Origin: Ectocarpus siliculosus
Taxonomy: Eukaryota; Sar; Phaeophyceae; Ectocarpales; Ectocarpaceae
Reading direction: 5' to 3'
Assembly: GCA_000310025.1 (NCBI GenBank)
Contig: FN649731.1
Location: 1,026,823-1,090,822 of the forward strand
Length of the DNA stretch: 64,000 bases
A program made the position numbers and the translations under genes. Positions within the stretch are counted from its first letter, which is position 1. Every line of letters begins with the position of its first letter. The notes beneath the pieces were generated by a model. That model saw only the letters and a program-made list of their open reading frames with translations, made no database searches and was not told the origin of the DNA. Shown here one piece after another: positions 35,304-49,400 of this stretch.

Positions 35304-36331
35304 GTGACTGACTGCCATGGACGTTGCTCCATCTGATGGCTTCTAGGCTTTATTGTGTCGTCCACGAGAGACCATGTCACCCGAACGCACCGCTGACAGG
35401 ACATAAAAGACCTGAACTGCGTTATCGCGTCGGTCCTAATGTAACTACAGCGTGCACGTGGGAAATATTTCTACGTTGTCGTGATGCGCGATCTTGATCG
35501 GGGCGAACGTGAAATATCAACTAAACTTATGATGCAGGTTCCATCGTTCCAATCGTCAACCTTGCCGTGGTGCCCAGCTCGCAGGTAGCTCTACCGTGCT
35601 TCTGGATACGATGGTGCGCTGACACACATACCGATGGCCATCTGCACCACGACCCCCCATTAGCGTAACTTGTGCAGAATCAAATATCCTGGAAAGTCAT
35701 CCTCCGCCCTCTACCAACAGGCTTTCCGTGCACGTGTTTGACGATACCAAAGGAGCATATTATTTCTGGAAACAATGCTGAGCCTTGGCCAGGACGCGAT
35801 GCTGCAACTACTGTGGCTGTATGAGCGGTACAACATTGCGAACGCCGGTGGGGGTATGACCAAGTGCGCGATGGATCACTTCGGTCGAGACATGGGTACG
35901 GTATCGCGTCCACGTCGAGTTTCGACTTGACAACATTGAATGCATCATTGTTATGAGGCTATGCCCTAAACGTTTTGGATAGCGTGCTGTCGTTGCGCTC
36001 GCATATCACGCCACCAGAGTGATAAGAGTGTAAAGGCAGCAGAAAAATGACTCTCCACAACTAGTAATGCTACGTACCACCTTTTATCTCGCACTCTGTC
36101 GGACCAGGGGAAGCGCATCTGTTTGTCAACCTTGGTTGTAACGAAGCTAGCTAGTAGATGCAGGACAAAAGGAACAGATCACATCATTCGGATACTCAGG
36201 TCGTCACTGTCATCGTCTCCCCATCCCCTGGCACGGTTCGTCCTTCTTCCATGTTTTAATCAAAGGTTCGACCTTCGCCACCCCCACTTCTCCCCCCTAC
36301 CCTTGACATATTGTCTGTACACTGCCGAAAG

Positions 36332-39300
36332 GAGTGAACAAGGTGGACGAGCTATTCGATATGTCCCAACAGGACAAAAAGATTCTCTTGCTGCAGCTGG
36401 CCGATTGGAACCCGGTCAGAAAAGTGAAGGTGCGAGGGCCGGTAGTCGTGCACTCCCTCGCCCAACGAACGAAGAATATTTTGGCCGAAGTCCTGTCGTT
36501 GTAACACACCGCTGTCTCTTGCAGTAGATGCTGCTAGTCGAGAAGCACCGTTGAAACAAGCAATCTCGCATGCGCCGAAATATGCGCTCTTTTCACTAGG
36601 TGATGAAGGCCTGGGAGGCGACTGACCCGGCGATGACGGCTGGCTTCCTCCTTGAGCTCATCCGAGAAGAACAAGTGGGTGGTAGCGCGCCTGCTGCTGT
36701 GGTAGCGTGGAGACATGCCGCTTGTTGTTCGGTCTGCAGTATCCCCGTTGCATTGTCGGCCAGCGACCTCGGCTCGGAAAGTGCCGCCTGACCTTCTTCG
36801 CCGCGTGTTCGTAAAGGACAGAGGACCACCGCCCCATGTTAAGTCGTTCTTACCGTGTGCTCGACACCGACATCAAGGCACGTGGCGAAGGGCCTGACAG
36901 CCTGTGGCAGTGCTCCCTTTGTCCGGTGAAGCGTAACGTAGAGGTCGAGGCGAGGATGAAGCGGGGAGAGCACCGTCGGAAAGACCGCACCATTGATGCA
37001 GGTAGGGATGCATTCTGCTCGGCGCGTGAGAGGTACTCTATCGGAATCGTTTTTTTCGGCCGATTCGATCCATTTGAATGCCCCAACGACGTTCTCATCG
37101 GCTATGTATATTGGTCCTTGCCGCAGCCTTGGCAGCGTATGTGCGGAAGCCCTGTCTATCTACCCAAACGGCAAACCCTGACTACAGACAAAACAGAGTT
37201 TCTTCGTTCGTTCGTCTAGGTTTCAGGTTGCGACGTTCTGCCTAGACTCACGGTTCTCACTACTCGTGACACGCTTCCGCCGTGTTTTTGTTTTGTCGTC
37301 ACTTCAAATCGGCGCTCACAGCCCGTGGTCACACAGGAGGGTTCCTCTCCCTGAGGCCCCCTACCCACCCCTCCTGCGGTTGCAGGCCTCCGATTTTTTT
37401 GTGAGAGAAGAGTGCAGCACTCTCTTCCCTCTGTGTACACACGAACTAGCGCTTTCCACCCACAGACCAGGAACGGAACCGAGAGAAAAACCCACTTTGC
37501 AAGAAAAGCTCGCTTACGCCGGGATTCGAGTCCCTGACCCTGGCCCCAAGACGATTGTCGAACATGCCAACTAGGCTACTGGGGCTACCCGTTTGAACGG
37601 ATTTATTGAAAGATGCTCTTAAGTTACGGTGCTTGCAGTATCTCATGCCCCTACGTCGCGAAAGAGGGTCAACGTACCGTCGAGGTACCCACGTGAACAT
37701 CCGGTTGTCCCGGCTTGATCATGTTCCATGGACCCTCAGGGTGTCATCTTCTTTCTTATTCGACTTCGAATCCTGCATCATTAGTAGAACCTCGGGTTTG
37801 CTGTAACCCGGGGATCGTTCCGTTCAACAATGGAGCATGTGGACCGTTGTGCCGTCCACCCCTGCGCAACCGCTGATATCGACGGTGATTTTCGTCGTTT
37901 TTAGCCCGCTGTGAATGCTCCTCAGTCGTCGTTCTTGTTCACCCCCGTGCACCTGGAACTGACTCGTCGACTAAGGATCTCTTTACGACTACCGCGTCAA
38001 GGGTAGTGGCGGAGGACCAGACACCTACTCCTCTGCGCACGAAAGCCTGTTCGAGTTCAAGCAACAGCGGCACCAGCATCTGCAGCAAGACGAGAGTCCT
38101 TGGGAGACAGGTGGCACTGCCGGTGGTGCCGGTGCCGCTGAAGGCACGAAGCCCCTCGGTGGAGCGCAGAAGACGCGATACGTTGAAGACAGAGCAGGAA
38201 CGGCAAGTGGAGCTGGAGATCTCGCCTCCTCGCCTGCAAAGGAATGCCTCGACAGATCAGGTCAGCGGGAGCAGCAGTTGCAATTTGCGGTGACGTACGC
38301 CGGGGTAGGCTTCGACCCGCGACGCGTGTGTGCGGGCTGCACCGAGGAACTTCGGGCAGCGATAATTTCGTCGGGGCACGACCTTGAGCTGTGGCACACC
38401 GTGGACCACGAGAGGCGTGCGCTGCTGACGGGGCAACGCAGAGCCGACGTACTCAAGGCCCGGTGGGCCGAGCGCGAACGGAAAGACCGGCAGGTGGGGT
38501 GCGCACGGTGTCGAAGGTTTGGTTGATGTGCGCAATTGCGTTTTCTTAACTGGAGTCGTGAGGTCCGTCTAGCGCACGAAGCAGGCGTGTTTGCCTAGAT
38601 GTGTGTAGCCCCATGTGTACATTGCGAAGGAACGGATCCGCCTTTTATTGCCCTGTTTTGTCTGTCTTCTGCGTCTGGGCTTAGGTCTGACTTACCTGCG
38701 CTGTAACCCCCATCAACATCCCGCAACCTGTTTCTCGCTGAATGTAGGTTTCTGAGCTACTTCGTCTCATTTCCGAAGCCAACCTTGACGCCTTTAGCCG
38801 ACACTCTCTCGAAGATCGTGCCATGGCGGCCCAAAACCTCCAGGTGCGCCGTAGTAGCAGTTTCTGCGGCTGCTCCGTTATTTTTTTGGGAGTTTCGTGC
38901 ACCTCATCTGTGAAATAGTTGATGTTCAGAGTTTGAAACTGGGACGCCTGTTTCGACGGAGCACTGAAAAACCTTGGATGCTCCTGGTGCGCCTCCCTTG
39001 GACCTTCTGCGAGAAACAATGTCATCTGGGAAGATCAAGCCCATGAAAGCCACGAGGACAACGCGGGAGGATTGAGAGAAATCGATGCTAGTGCCCCTGT
39101 GTGGATCGGGAATCCTCTACAAAATGGGTTTGGGGCGCGTTACCATCCACCTTATGCAGTAGATTTTCTTCGAAATATTTTCACCGGCAACCTCTTCTGG
39201 CGCTCTCATGTCCTGCGCACTCTGAGAACAGAACCCGCAGCACGACAGGTGTGCACGCTAGGTTTTCTCAGATCGCTTCCTGTCCTCGTTGTGCCGCTGC

Positions 39301-42300
39301 TCACATCCGACTTTTTTGCCCAGGTGGTGGATGTCAGACGGATGCTAGATCTGAAGCTATCCCACTCTGCCGCGGTCAATAGTGGAGCGTGCAAGGACGA
39401 AGGATTGAAGCGCTTGAACGAGCGGGAGGCCACCGCATGGGCAGCGAAACTGAAGTCAGACTCCACTGCTGCGCTTGTCTTAGCCAACCCGTTTTCCACA
39501 TGTCCTTCACACACAAGATGTTCTGCAAAATGACGGTCGGATTGAATAGTATTCAACTGAATTGGTTCAGACGACAAGTAGAGTTCCTCCCTTAACTTGA
39601 TCTTCCGCTTGCGCACTTGCATGTGTTTGTTCGTCGGGCACTTGAACAGGTTGAAAGCAGCCTTGAACATGGACAGGCACTACGCCTCGTTGGAGCCCGG
39701 GGGACTTCCAGCGTCCCTGCGGCGGAGGAACCCAACCTCGAGCCAACCTTCGGATTTTCTAGACGACGGCACCCCGGCGACGCCCCAGGGGGCAATGCAG
39801 ACGTTTGGGCGCGCCTGCCCGCCGGAGGACAATGAGTCTGGTGCTATTCGACTCTGGAAACGAGGTGAAAGCTATGGAACGCTGCCATTCACAAAAATAC
39901 CATCGCTGACCGTTTCTCAGTTGCTCTTGCACCTCGGTCGGTGAAGAATCTGAAAGCGACAAATGAAAGAAGATTCCCGCTGTCGTTTCAGTAGCGCATC
40001 GTCCCGGCTCTTTGGAACGGACATCGAACAGTTATTGTGGGGGGGGCTTGATAAGCGAGAGATATCACGTAACTGTTGTTCTTTGGTCAGTTTCCCCTCG
40101 ACGATTTTGTGGGTGGGTCAAAATATTGGTAACTTGACGCTTTTGCTCAAGAACCATTTCAATTCCTCAGGATCCTCAGAAACAATTAGCTATACTGAAT
40201 TCCCGCGGATGCAATTACAAACTCGCTCGGCCACATTTTCACACAGCAACATCGAGACTCCATTGGTGCTTCACTCTTACATGCTATGGGTATATTGAAG
40301 TAGAGTATTTAGACATCTTGGGCGCTCGGTATTTTCGTTGCCGTGAAGTTGACGTTGTGCTGTTTTGGGGGACGTGTTTCCACAATCCTTGGAGAGACTC
40401 GCTACTGAAGGCGTCTTTAATCATCTAAACGTGAGCAGTGTGGTTGGCTCGTCGGCGCAGTACGTCTATTGGCGCTTTTCAACCACACAATCAACCTGAC
40501 GTCGGTACCCCGACGTATTGACGACGTGCTGTACTTGGCCTTGGAACCCAAAGGGGCCAAGGAAACCGAGGAAGTACTCGACTTACGACGAGACGTGCGA
40601 GAGTGGCAGTCTTCTTGCGGGAGACGGGCTCGCTTCTCCGACCTGTGCGAGCGATGGGTCGGTGTAGCCTCTGACATCGAAGAAAAACAGAGGCAGAAGC
40701 GGATGTGAGCTGAGATACTTGTGGAGAACGGTCTTCCGTCGGATTGGCTGGTGGTTTGATAGCGTTTTTCTGTACAGTTGGATCACGCCCGATGGCAGCA
40801 CGCTTCGAAGCTGCTGGCAAAGATCCGTTCCCGATGAAAATGAAACAATTGAGCAACCGTTTACAGCAGTCGGATACAATATCCATATCCCACACCCGGC
40901 ACCCACTACAGAATGCGTATGCTACCGTGAATGAAAACCAGGATTGAAGCTGCGGAACGCGAAAAACGCATGAGGGAGCGGCAAGCAGCGAAACTGCTGC
41001 GCAAGCGTCAGCTCGCTGAGCTTCGCGCCAACGCTGGCTCCAGGGCCACCGGTGAAGAGAGGAGGAAGGTCGAGAGGGACAAGGAGGCGGAAGAGAGAAA
41101 GCGGTTGGAAGGGGAGGAGCTGGAGCGTATGAGCCGGGAGGAAGCCGCACAGCTCGCGGGGGGAGACAGGTGCGATTCGAGGTTTATACTGTTTTTTTCT
41201 TCTTATCCTGTCGTGGCTTTGATCTCGTGTACGGTGTTGCCACCATCCCCGTATTACTTGTACGCAAACCTTTGCTTTAGACGTATACCCATGGATGTTT
41301 GCCTTGCTGTCGTCGAATACTGAACGCGATGGTGCCTGACTTTGGTGGGACACACTGCAAACGGGGGCTCGATGTGCCCGTCCGCCGATTGTACGGGAAG
41401 GGATATAGTAGTGGAGTATTGGAGGATGTATCGGATGTTATCGTCCAGAGGACGTCTTGTGTCTCTGACCGGGTGTATTCTAGAGGTCACAAGCTAGAGT
41501 TGTTCGCTCTACTCTCTGTCAAAATATGGCACGTTCCAATGCTTTCAACATGAGAAGTATCTGCACCACTACACAAGCGAAAGGTCTAGATGACCACGAC
41601 TTGAACGTTTTGGGCGTGTACCTACAACCTTTTGGTGGTGGTGCTCTACCCAGATATTGGGGACTCATTCGCGAGTTGCAGCGGCTCCGCGTTATTGAAG
41701 AAGAACGGCGGCGTGCTTGGGAAGTGAGAATCCGAGCGACCAAGGAGAAGATGGTAGCAGTCCGGTGAGTGGGTACTGGCTCAAGCCCATACCCGGGTCC
41801 CGGTTCATCTCACCCCCCGCCAGGTCTAACGTGTTCCAATATCTTCATTGAGATAGAAAGCATGCTTTGTTCACAGTTCTCCCCCATTAGCGTGGGATTG
41901 AAGGTAGTCAGGGTCCGAATCAATGTAGGCGTCACTGGGTCACATGCTTGCCTTTCTTTCGCCCCCTCCTCCTCCTCCTCCTCTTCCTCGTCCTCTCTTT
42001 GTCTCTCCCCCTCCCACTTTCTCGTCCGGTTCTCTTTTTCTTTCAATCGGTATCGTTAGTCTGGATCCCCTTAGCCATATTGTGCGTGGGTCTGTGATGG
42101 GAAACGCTCGCCATCATTCTGACCGATCGCACCAATGCCAACTTCCGCAGTTGACCGGCGCATGTATGGTTTGCTCTTCGAGAGACATACGTCTGACTTC
42201 TGGCCTACGTTCCTTGAAGCGCTGTCATGACAATCTTGTTTACCATCGAGTGAACGGCTCGCGACGACAACTCTTGTGTGTGCTTCTCTTGCCCCCAGGT

Positions 42301-42389
42301 GCATATCGGAGCTGAGCGATTTCACCCACGCGACACCACCGATCGACCCCGAGCTCCAGCAGCAGATTGACCGGTTATTGGAGATCTAG
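36332..42389 (+). CDS. Long coiled-coil protein, eleven in-phase exons, 5' end open
   Basis: Exons 36332-36429, 36600-36674, 36824-37001, 37976-38493, 38748-38843, 39324-39490, 39650-39864, 40461-40704, 40942-41169, 41654-41764 and 42299-42389 agree in phase throughout and end at TAG 42387-42389, giving about 670 residues. The series starts inside the protein (KVDELFDMSQQDKKILLLQL). The middle has a CSLC pair (about 36918) and a Gly-rich linker. From 40650 to 41760 the sequence is dense in Glu/Arg/Lys heptads (EAAEREKRMRERQAAKLLRK; RVIEEERRRAWEVRIRATKE), a long coiled coil. It ends DPELQQQIDRLLEI. No catalytic domain is recognised. A structural or scaffold role is the best guess. The donor at 39490 (CCC|GTTTTC) is weak. 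The gene converges with the large minus-strand gene ending at 43490. Confidence 0.65.
37500..37590 (-). mobile_element. tRNA-like SINE head
   Basis: On the minus strand a box A (TAGCCTAGTTGGC) is followed by a box B (GGGACTCGAATCCC) with a well-paired T-stem (GGGA/TCCC) and then TTTT. The anticodon region is short (GAC AATC GTC) and the acceptor stem does not close properly, so this is a tRNA-derived element rather than a tRNA gene. It sits in an intron of the coiled-coil gene. A box B with the same flank (AATCCCGGCG) recurs on the minus strand near 22950. Confidence 0.45.
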
Positions 42390-43489
42390 TATCATGTCGA
42401 GCATCCGCTGAATTGTGGAGAAGTTAGTTGATGAGCGGTCGCCGACGAAGTTCAATGGCTGAACACAGTATGGACAGAGGGGTGCACCGAACAAAATCAC
42501 TGAAAATCTATCATCAGTTGCAGCACTGTGCGTGGGAACTTCAGGTTTGAGGTATTGAAGAGATCTATCGGGTCGTGGTGGGGTTGTAGGGCACTAAACC
42601 GCCAATTTTCTTGGGACAACGCCTCTTTCGCTTCACGGACGAAGAGTTACGGCCGTTTGAGCACGGCAAGAGTTATTTTTGGTTAGGTGAGCAAGTGGCT
42701 GGTTGACCCAATTTTCGAACGAGCAGAACTGAAAACTCCTACCTTCCCGGCGACGCAACACTTCCCCAACCTCCTTCCTCGTAAGTCTCGGCGACTTCGT
42801 GTCTACGCAGGGAAGGGCTACTCGTTGCGCACTCTTATGAAGCAATCTCTCGTCGCAGTGAACCCAACTACTGACCTCAAGCTGCCCTCGCTCAGGCAGC
42901 AAGTGTATTGGTCGTCGAACTAAAATAGGGGTTCGTATTCAGGGCGCGGATCGCGACTTCGCCGAAGGTCGTTCCGGTTGTCTCGCGGTTAGCACCTACA
43001 GCATTAGCAGGTTGGAACTCGATCATCTCTTGGAGAAAAAAAAAATTACAACTTGCAACTTTTCTGGCGGCCGACGAGGGAACGGCACGGCTGACCCCTT
43101 TTTACGTGACAACGACCACAATGCAAGCAACCCAAGTTGTCAGGTGGGGTGTAAAGCAACATTTACCATTCAACAGCTCCTGTCTATGTGACCCCCGCTC
43201 ATACAAAATTATATAATGTGTAGACCGTCGCCAGAATGGACTGGACTAACACAAAAAATACAAAATAGACCTGACGCTGGGGGAAGAACCACTGAACCCT
43301 TTTCGGGATATAAACCAAACGCAGACCCCATAGGAGGCACGGCAGGCAATCAAGAACTATCATTTCAAATTTCAAATGCTCCTGTGTGACCTTCTTCTTG
43401 TGTACCCCCGCCTGAAACGTCAAACATATACTTCTACACCGAAGAGGTGTGTTAACTGGCGCCAGGAAAATTGCGTCCTCGGCCTATCC
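42390..43489. other. Intergenic region between two convergent genes
   Basis: This 1.1 kb lies between the 3' ends of the plus-strand coiled-coil gene and the minus-strand scaffold gene. It holds an A-run at 43038-43047 and a SINE-like body; no gene was recognised. Confidence 0.5.
42985..43110 (+). mobile_element. Possible second SINE-like copy
   Basis: A degenerate tRNA-like stretch (ttgtctcgcggttagca) is followed by a body that resembles that of the 9.1-kb element: ggccgacgagggaa, then cggctgacccc, against gttgacgagggaa, then cggctggaccc. The match is short. Confidence 0.3.
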
Positions 43490-46400
43490 CTATCCTCTAG
43501 CTGCCTCGTTCGTACCAGCAGTGTCATTGTTGGTCGCCGAATTGTGTGCGTCCTTTTCGTCTTGCAAGTCTTTCTGCATAGCCGCGAAGGGGTCGTCCTC
43601 GTCCTCCTCCAGGTCGCTCCCCATGGAACCGATGCTAGCGCTGAACTGGTCGGAAGAAAAGTCGCTGGAACGCCCACCTGCATCGCTCTCGTCCCCTCCG
43701 TCCGCACCGTCTTCCTCGCGGTGCTTTTTTCGTGCGCCCTTTGCGTCGACGTCGCCGTCGCCGTTGTCTTGTCAGTGTGTCGACGTGTAGCCAATCATGA
43801 CAAACCGCATGTATGCGAGGAGAAAGCTTGAATTTAGGCCCACGCGAAATCGGGGACGTGGTCTTGGTGGCGGTTATTGATTCACAGATGCAAGTTTGTG
43901 TCGCAGGTACCAGGCGCAGGTACCAGACGTGTAGGTCCATCTCACACCTAGTAGTTTACACAGAGAACATTGCTTGTACTGTGGTTGGGCACGAGGCTTA
44001 ACAGATGTCCATGTCACCTTATCACCAGTTGTTGCAAAGACCGTGAACAATACGTCCAGCGTCACCTACCGTTTCCTTCTTCGTGAGCGTTGACCCCGTC
44101 CTCGAACGTAGGCGTCGACTCTGGATCGAGGAAATCTTTCTCGGGGATGAGGACGAGTTCCACCTCGGCGTCGGGGTCCTGGGGAAGGGGGAATAGGATG
44201 TGTTCAGAACGAAAAGCTGCTTGAGACGGTGCTCAAGATTTCATTAAGCATGGAGCGTAGGCCATGGTCATGATGAGATAGAATCTCTCCCAGCGTCGTT
44301 TTCGGGGTCGCAGCGATATTTCTCGTCTCGTACAAGCTTCTGGCATCGGGGGAGCCCATTCGTTCATTGACTGGCTGATAGGTGTCGGGCTGTGTGCCGC
44401 GCAGGTGTTCCGTTTTTGATGGAAATAAACCATTTCCACGTCGACATTGTGGCCTTGAGATGTGGTACGCCAACAACGTTCAAAAATCAAACAAATCATC
44501 ATGGTGCATGAATAATCCACGCCCCGATTCACACTCCATCCCTAGCTCCTCCCATCGTGACTACCCTACGGCGTTTTTGCGCGACAGGCTACATTTAATT
44601 TTCAGCTGTTCGGTTGTACATGAACAATTAATCCCTCGATCATCTTCTTTGTAGTGCACAGGTGCACCTTCTATACTCACCGTTCGACTCCTCTCGTCCC
44701 GTACGAAAATCACGGACTCGGTGTCGCGGGTGGTTTTATTGATTCGCTCTTGCACCATGTCCATTGCCGTCGCGTTCAGCTTCCCCCCTTCCCTGTTCCG
44801 CCTGACTATCTCGCCCGTCGTATCTTCCATGACGAAGTGATCTCCCTAACAACGGTATACGGAAGGAGGGAACACGACCAAGTTCACAGTGGTTCACACA
44901 TCTTAGTTGTGGAGCCTTTGTTTTTCTCTCGTCATTCATTCCATCGGCTGTCACTGTCATGTTATCATTACATCGCAATCGCCGCCCTACCTGAAGAGCA
45001 ATGACCCGAGCCAAACAGCGGCGAAAGCGCATAGTTTGGACGTGAGAAGGGTGAACGCCTTGAATCCCTAGTATGCCGTTAACCGAACTCGCCGATGATT
45101 GAAACGCGCCCCCAGGGAACGGTGAACTTCACCCCCGGGGCAACGGACTCTTGGATAGAACAATGTACTATATAGTTTTTTTAAGGGGCCGAGAGAATTG
45201 GGATATAACACCCCCGGATGACCTACGTTTCGTATAAGGAATGCAATCTGAACATCCCCTTCCACGCGAGCAAACCCGGCCGTTGGCGGAAGGTATCACG
45301 CCACTGCCTTGAGTTTATGGTTGCTGAGTGTGCTCCTATCCGAATGAATGCCACGCGCGTTTGTGACCCCCATTCCTCACAACTCCGGCACATCTGCCGT
45401 CCGACATGCACTCGTACGGACCCGAGTCGCAAACCATGATAAGCTCGCAGAAAACCCGTGGGAACATTCTATCACCCGCCTTGGTTTCGTGACACAGTGT
45501 GCCGGTGGTAGCTCCACGTGATTTTACCTTGGCGTGCTCGTTTAACCAGCCACCGCAGTATCGCCTTATGAACTCCCTGAGGACGGGGGTAGGGGTGTCC
45601 AGGTCGACCTTAATGTATCCCACCACCTGAACCACCTCGACAGCCGGCTCATTCGCAGCCTTCCCAGACCGGTGCATGATGATAACCTATCCATCCAGAC
45701 GTGAAACAAGGTGCAAGTTGTCATTGGGTCGGCGGGCGGTGATGCGGTATTGAAATTCAAGTATTGCACCCGGAAAATAGCCATGTACTTGGAGAATCCT
45801 CGAGGCGCCCCACGCCTTTTCTGCTGGGAGGATGTACCTCACAACCTCGATTGCTTGCGAATGAAATACGCCGGAGTATAGACGTCACACCAGTTTCACA
45901 TTGCAGCTACGGAAGTACATCTCACTCACCTTGGTCCTGTCATCCGACTGCACCCACTTCTTGAAAAGCTGCACAACTACCTCACGGCCCAGCTTGCCCC
46001 CGATCATCCCTTTTCCGTCTGCCCCCTGCGTGGAGGCCAGCCCCGTTGCTGCCGCAGACTTCGCAAAGTCGGTCATTTCTTGAAGACTGGGATTCACGGT
46101 TCAGCCATACAAAGAGAGGGAAAAACATTGCAACGGTTTCGTCTGTTTTCATGTCTCGCCTTGAACGCCACACTCTTAGGTCCCCCCGGCATTGGTCTGC
46201 AGTATCCTATTCCGCTCTTCGCCTGCCAACATTTTGTCGAACTTCTGTCCCCCGTACCCCAGATATCCAGGTGCACCCGGTGGTCCATCCTTGGGTATAG
46301 CACAGTCGGATGTATGCCCCATCCCTCCCTCCGCGGGAAGGGCAATTTGTTCGATTGTGGGATGCCGTGAGAACCCAGGAGCGCGGTACCCCGTTTTTTG

Positions 46401-49400
46401 TCGCATGGGATGACAACCAAGCACGCACGCGAGGACTGACGCCGTTGCATGGTGCAGCTGTTGCAGCAGGTTTAACCTAATCCAGCTGTTGCGCACAAGC
46501 ACACACACGCACCTGGTCCAGAGCGCGAGCACAGACTCCACCGCCTCCATCACCCTTCTCTTCTCCGGTTGGAATCCTTCTTCAACGTCGAACAGCTTCC
46601 GCCTACGGAGCATGAGCCTCTTGGACCGGTCCTCGCTCCCCGCTGCCCACCGCTCTAGCCGCGCGTGCATGTCGCTGTCGTCGTCGAACTTTGTCTGCTC
46701 GTGATTGGAAAATGCGTTGTACAAGAATCCGAAATGCTTGGGGCATGAGACTGGACGGCATGCCGAATACGTCATGTTTTCATGTAAAATCGGCTCTGGT
46801 ACCTGGTACCAGATTCAAGAGGGTTCACCCCTAGCGTTCATGCTTGTTTTCAAGGTATTCGTTCGGAATGTACCGAAGGTATGCAGTTATGAGGCTCTCA
46901 AATAGTGGTACGCGAGCGTGAGTCTACCAGATGCATCGTTGACCAGTTGTGGCTCTTTGAATGAGCAAACAATGTTCGTACAAGCGTTTTTGGCTGCGAT
47001 GGTGCATGAGTCCTTTCCGGCCCTTCTCCAATGCGTGTTATTGCGCCCGCACCAGAACTACGCACACCTTTGGTTGGTCGTGCCTTCTTATTCCCTTGTT
47101 CTATTGTTTCAAGTTGACACGAAGGCAGGGTAGGGTTTCTCTTGACGTATTGTTTTTCTAGCAAGACCATCAGACTCCCGTTGGCCATACTCCAACGAAC
47201 GGCCCTCATCGACAACAAGCCATGACCTCCGAAAATGTTTTCGTTGCGAAAGTGCGGACAGCAAGGCCCGCGCGCTGGGTTCCATGTAATTTCACTCAAG
47301 GACCACCTAACGTGTTTGCTCTGCCCTTGGCCACAACTCCCGGTATCGGCGGGAAGCAATCAGTGGATGGCCACGACACAATTCATCTCTCTGCAAGGGC
47401 TTGCTCCAGGGATATGTGATGTGATTTTCCATCGTCATGACTTTGCTCTATGTAGCACTCCAGAACTCACCCTCCTTTTCTGGGTAGTGAGGCATCAGGA
47501 CAACAAAGAGTGTTAAATTCGTTGGGTCTGCATGCAGCGCTGCCCCAAGGATGTCATATTTCATGCACTTACCTGCCACCTCTCCAGCCTGTCTCTGTGC
47601 TGATGCGTGCCAACAACGGCCACCTTGATCGCCACCTGCACGACGGAGCTGTCCCGTATGCCCGTACGCAGCACCATCAAGATCTAGGTTTGAAGGGAAA
47701 AGGGCAGCTGTTAGTAAACTCAGTGCTAGAGGAACCCAAAACGTCGATCAGCAGGGGTTAGTTGTGTAACTGCGCCGGGCGTTTCGTCTGCCATGTACTC
47801 GTTGTTGTCGATGTTCGGTTGTTGTACCACATCGCCTGGACGCCGTCTTAATAGTGCGTCTTCCACTAGGGTTATCGTAACCGCCTAGGACAACGACAGA
47901 CTGGTGCTCCAAGACATCCTGCACCACTGCATAGTTCGCGATCGTTCTCCGGTTGTTTCGATTCGACCACGCTGGAACAAGTTGTGTTACAACCCGCCAC
48001 CATGGCTAAATCAAGCTCGCCTTTTGGATCACGGGCAAGATGGGCATGGCGTAGGCTTGGCATAGAGGCGCCTCCTCCAGAAGCCACTGCCGATCAAGGA
48101 TGAGCACTGGGGACGATTGTGCCTGTAGGGGTGACGGTAAGCATCGGGGTGCCGGGGCAGGGGGTAGGAGTCATAAGCTACTTTTGAAAAAGGAGCAACC
48201 AAGGACACACTCGCAAGAATGCAACCTCGTCGGAGTTGATGTCCAAAATACATGTTGCCAAACCCGACTGCCTCGGAAAGGTAAAGGTGAAAAGGCGCAT
48301 GGTTCCAAAACCAAGTCCGCAACGGACCAGCGGAGAGTGCGAAGTAATCCCGCTGTGCGGCCTACGAGGTTATCCGCTACAGTAGTACGAGCATGGGGTC
48401 CAGCGAACTGTCGGGGAGGGGAACCTTTCAGAACCTTGTCAATCACAGGCGAACAGGCCACGGAATATGCCTGCGCGTTTATCCAACCGGTCTTGATCCA
48501 CGTGCTTCGAGCCTGTTATCCCAAGGATGTGGTCATTGTCCAACAGTGAGTTGTATCAAGTTCTAACCAGCACCCCGTCGCTGACGACGGACGGCAGTCG
48601 TGCCCACCTTGAGATCAACTACACTGTCTTCCCCGCCATCAGCACCGGCCGCAGTGCCACCCTCGCCAATGCTCTCCGCCGGTGTCGTCGCAGCGGCTCC
48701 ACTGCCCAATCCGGTCGCAGGCCGCTCCTTGGTATCTCCTGGCTCCTTCGACGCCAGATTTCCAGCCAAGGCTGACGCCGCCGCCGCGGCCTTGTCCTTC
48801 TTGTCGTTCTGCCGGGACTCTTTTACACCAACCACGTAGAATGGGCCGAAAGCATGCGATGGAGGACGGGGGCACGCCCCCGCCTCGGCCTCCGGCAAGA
48901 GGTATACTGACGAAGGATCGGTGGGCTCCACGCGCACTCTCCTTCCGTATGGCATCCACTTGAGTACCTGTCATGCGGTGTGTTTTGTTTTGTTTTGTAC
49001 CAGGAACATGAAGTTATTGGGAAAGACGAAATGAAACTTGTGCGAGGCACGCAGTAAAGGGAATTCAAACGTTACAAGTTACAAGTCTACAGTGTTCACA
49101 ACACTTCCTGTGGCAATCTCGGGGGCATTGATCTCCTGATATTTCCATGAAAGAACACATGCACACAGACACACGAATACTGGTCGAAGAATTCGGCGAC
49201 GAGGACCACAACACAAAAACTGGGAGTTACTGTTGCATCGCACCGAATACTTCTAGTGCGTAAAACGGCGACCCCTCATGAGTGTTCGAAGTACTATCGA
49301 CGAAACCACCAATGACCGTGGAGATCATAAGTCACACAGCTGATAGTGCTGAGATTCTACCAGGCAAAGTTACAATTGTAGTGGATGGCGGTGTCGTGTT

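Noticed and set aside
36123-36527. Alternative frame of exon 36332-36429 (RSEQGGRAIRYVP)
   Set aside because: Joined to the next exon it runs into a stop; the frame containing VDELFDMSQQDKK is phase-consistent.
46094-46450. Minus-strand frame with MDHRVHLDIWGTG
   Set aside because: It could follow from one acceptor, but no donor connects it in phase to the next exon; the other frame looks more protein-like.
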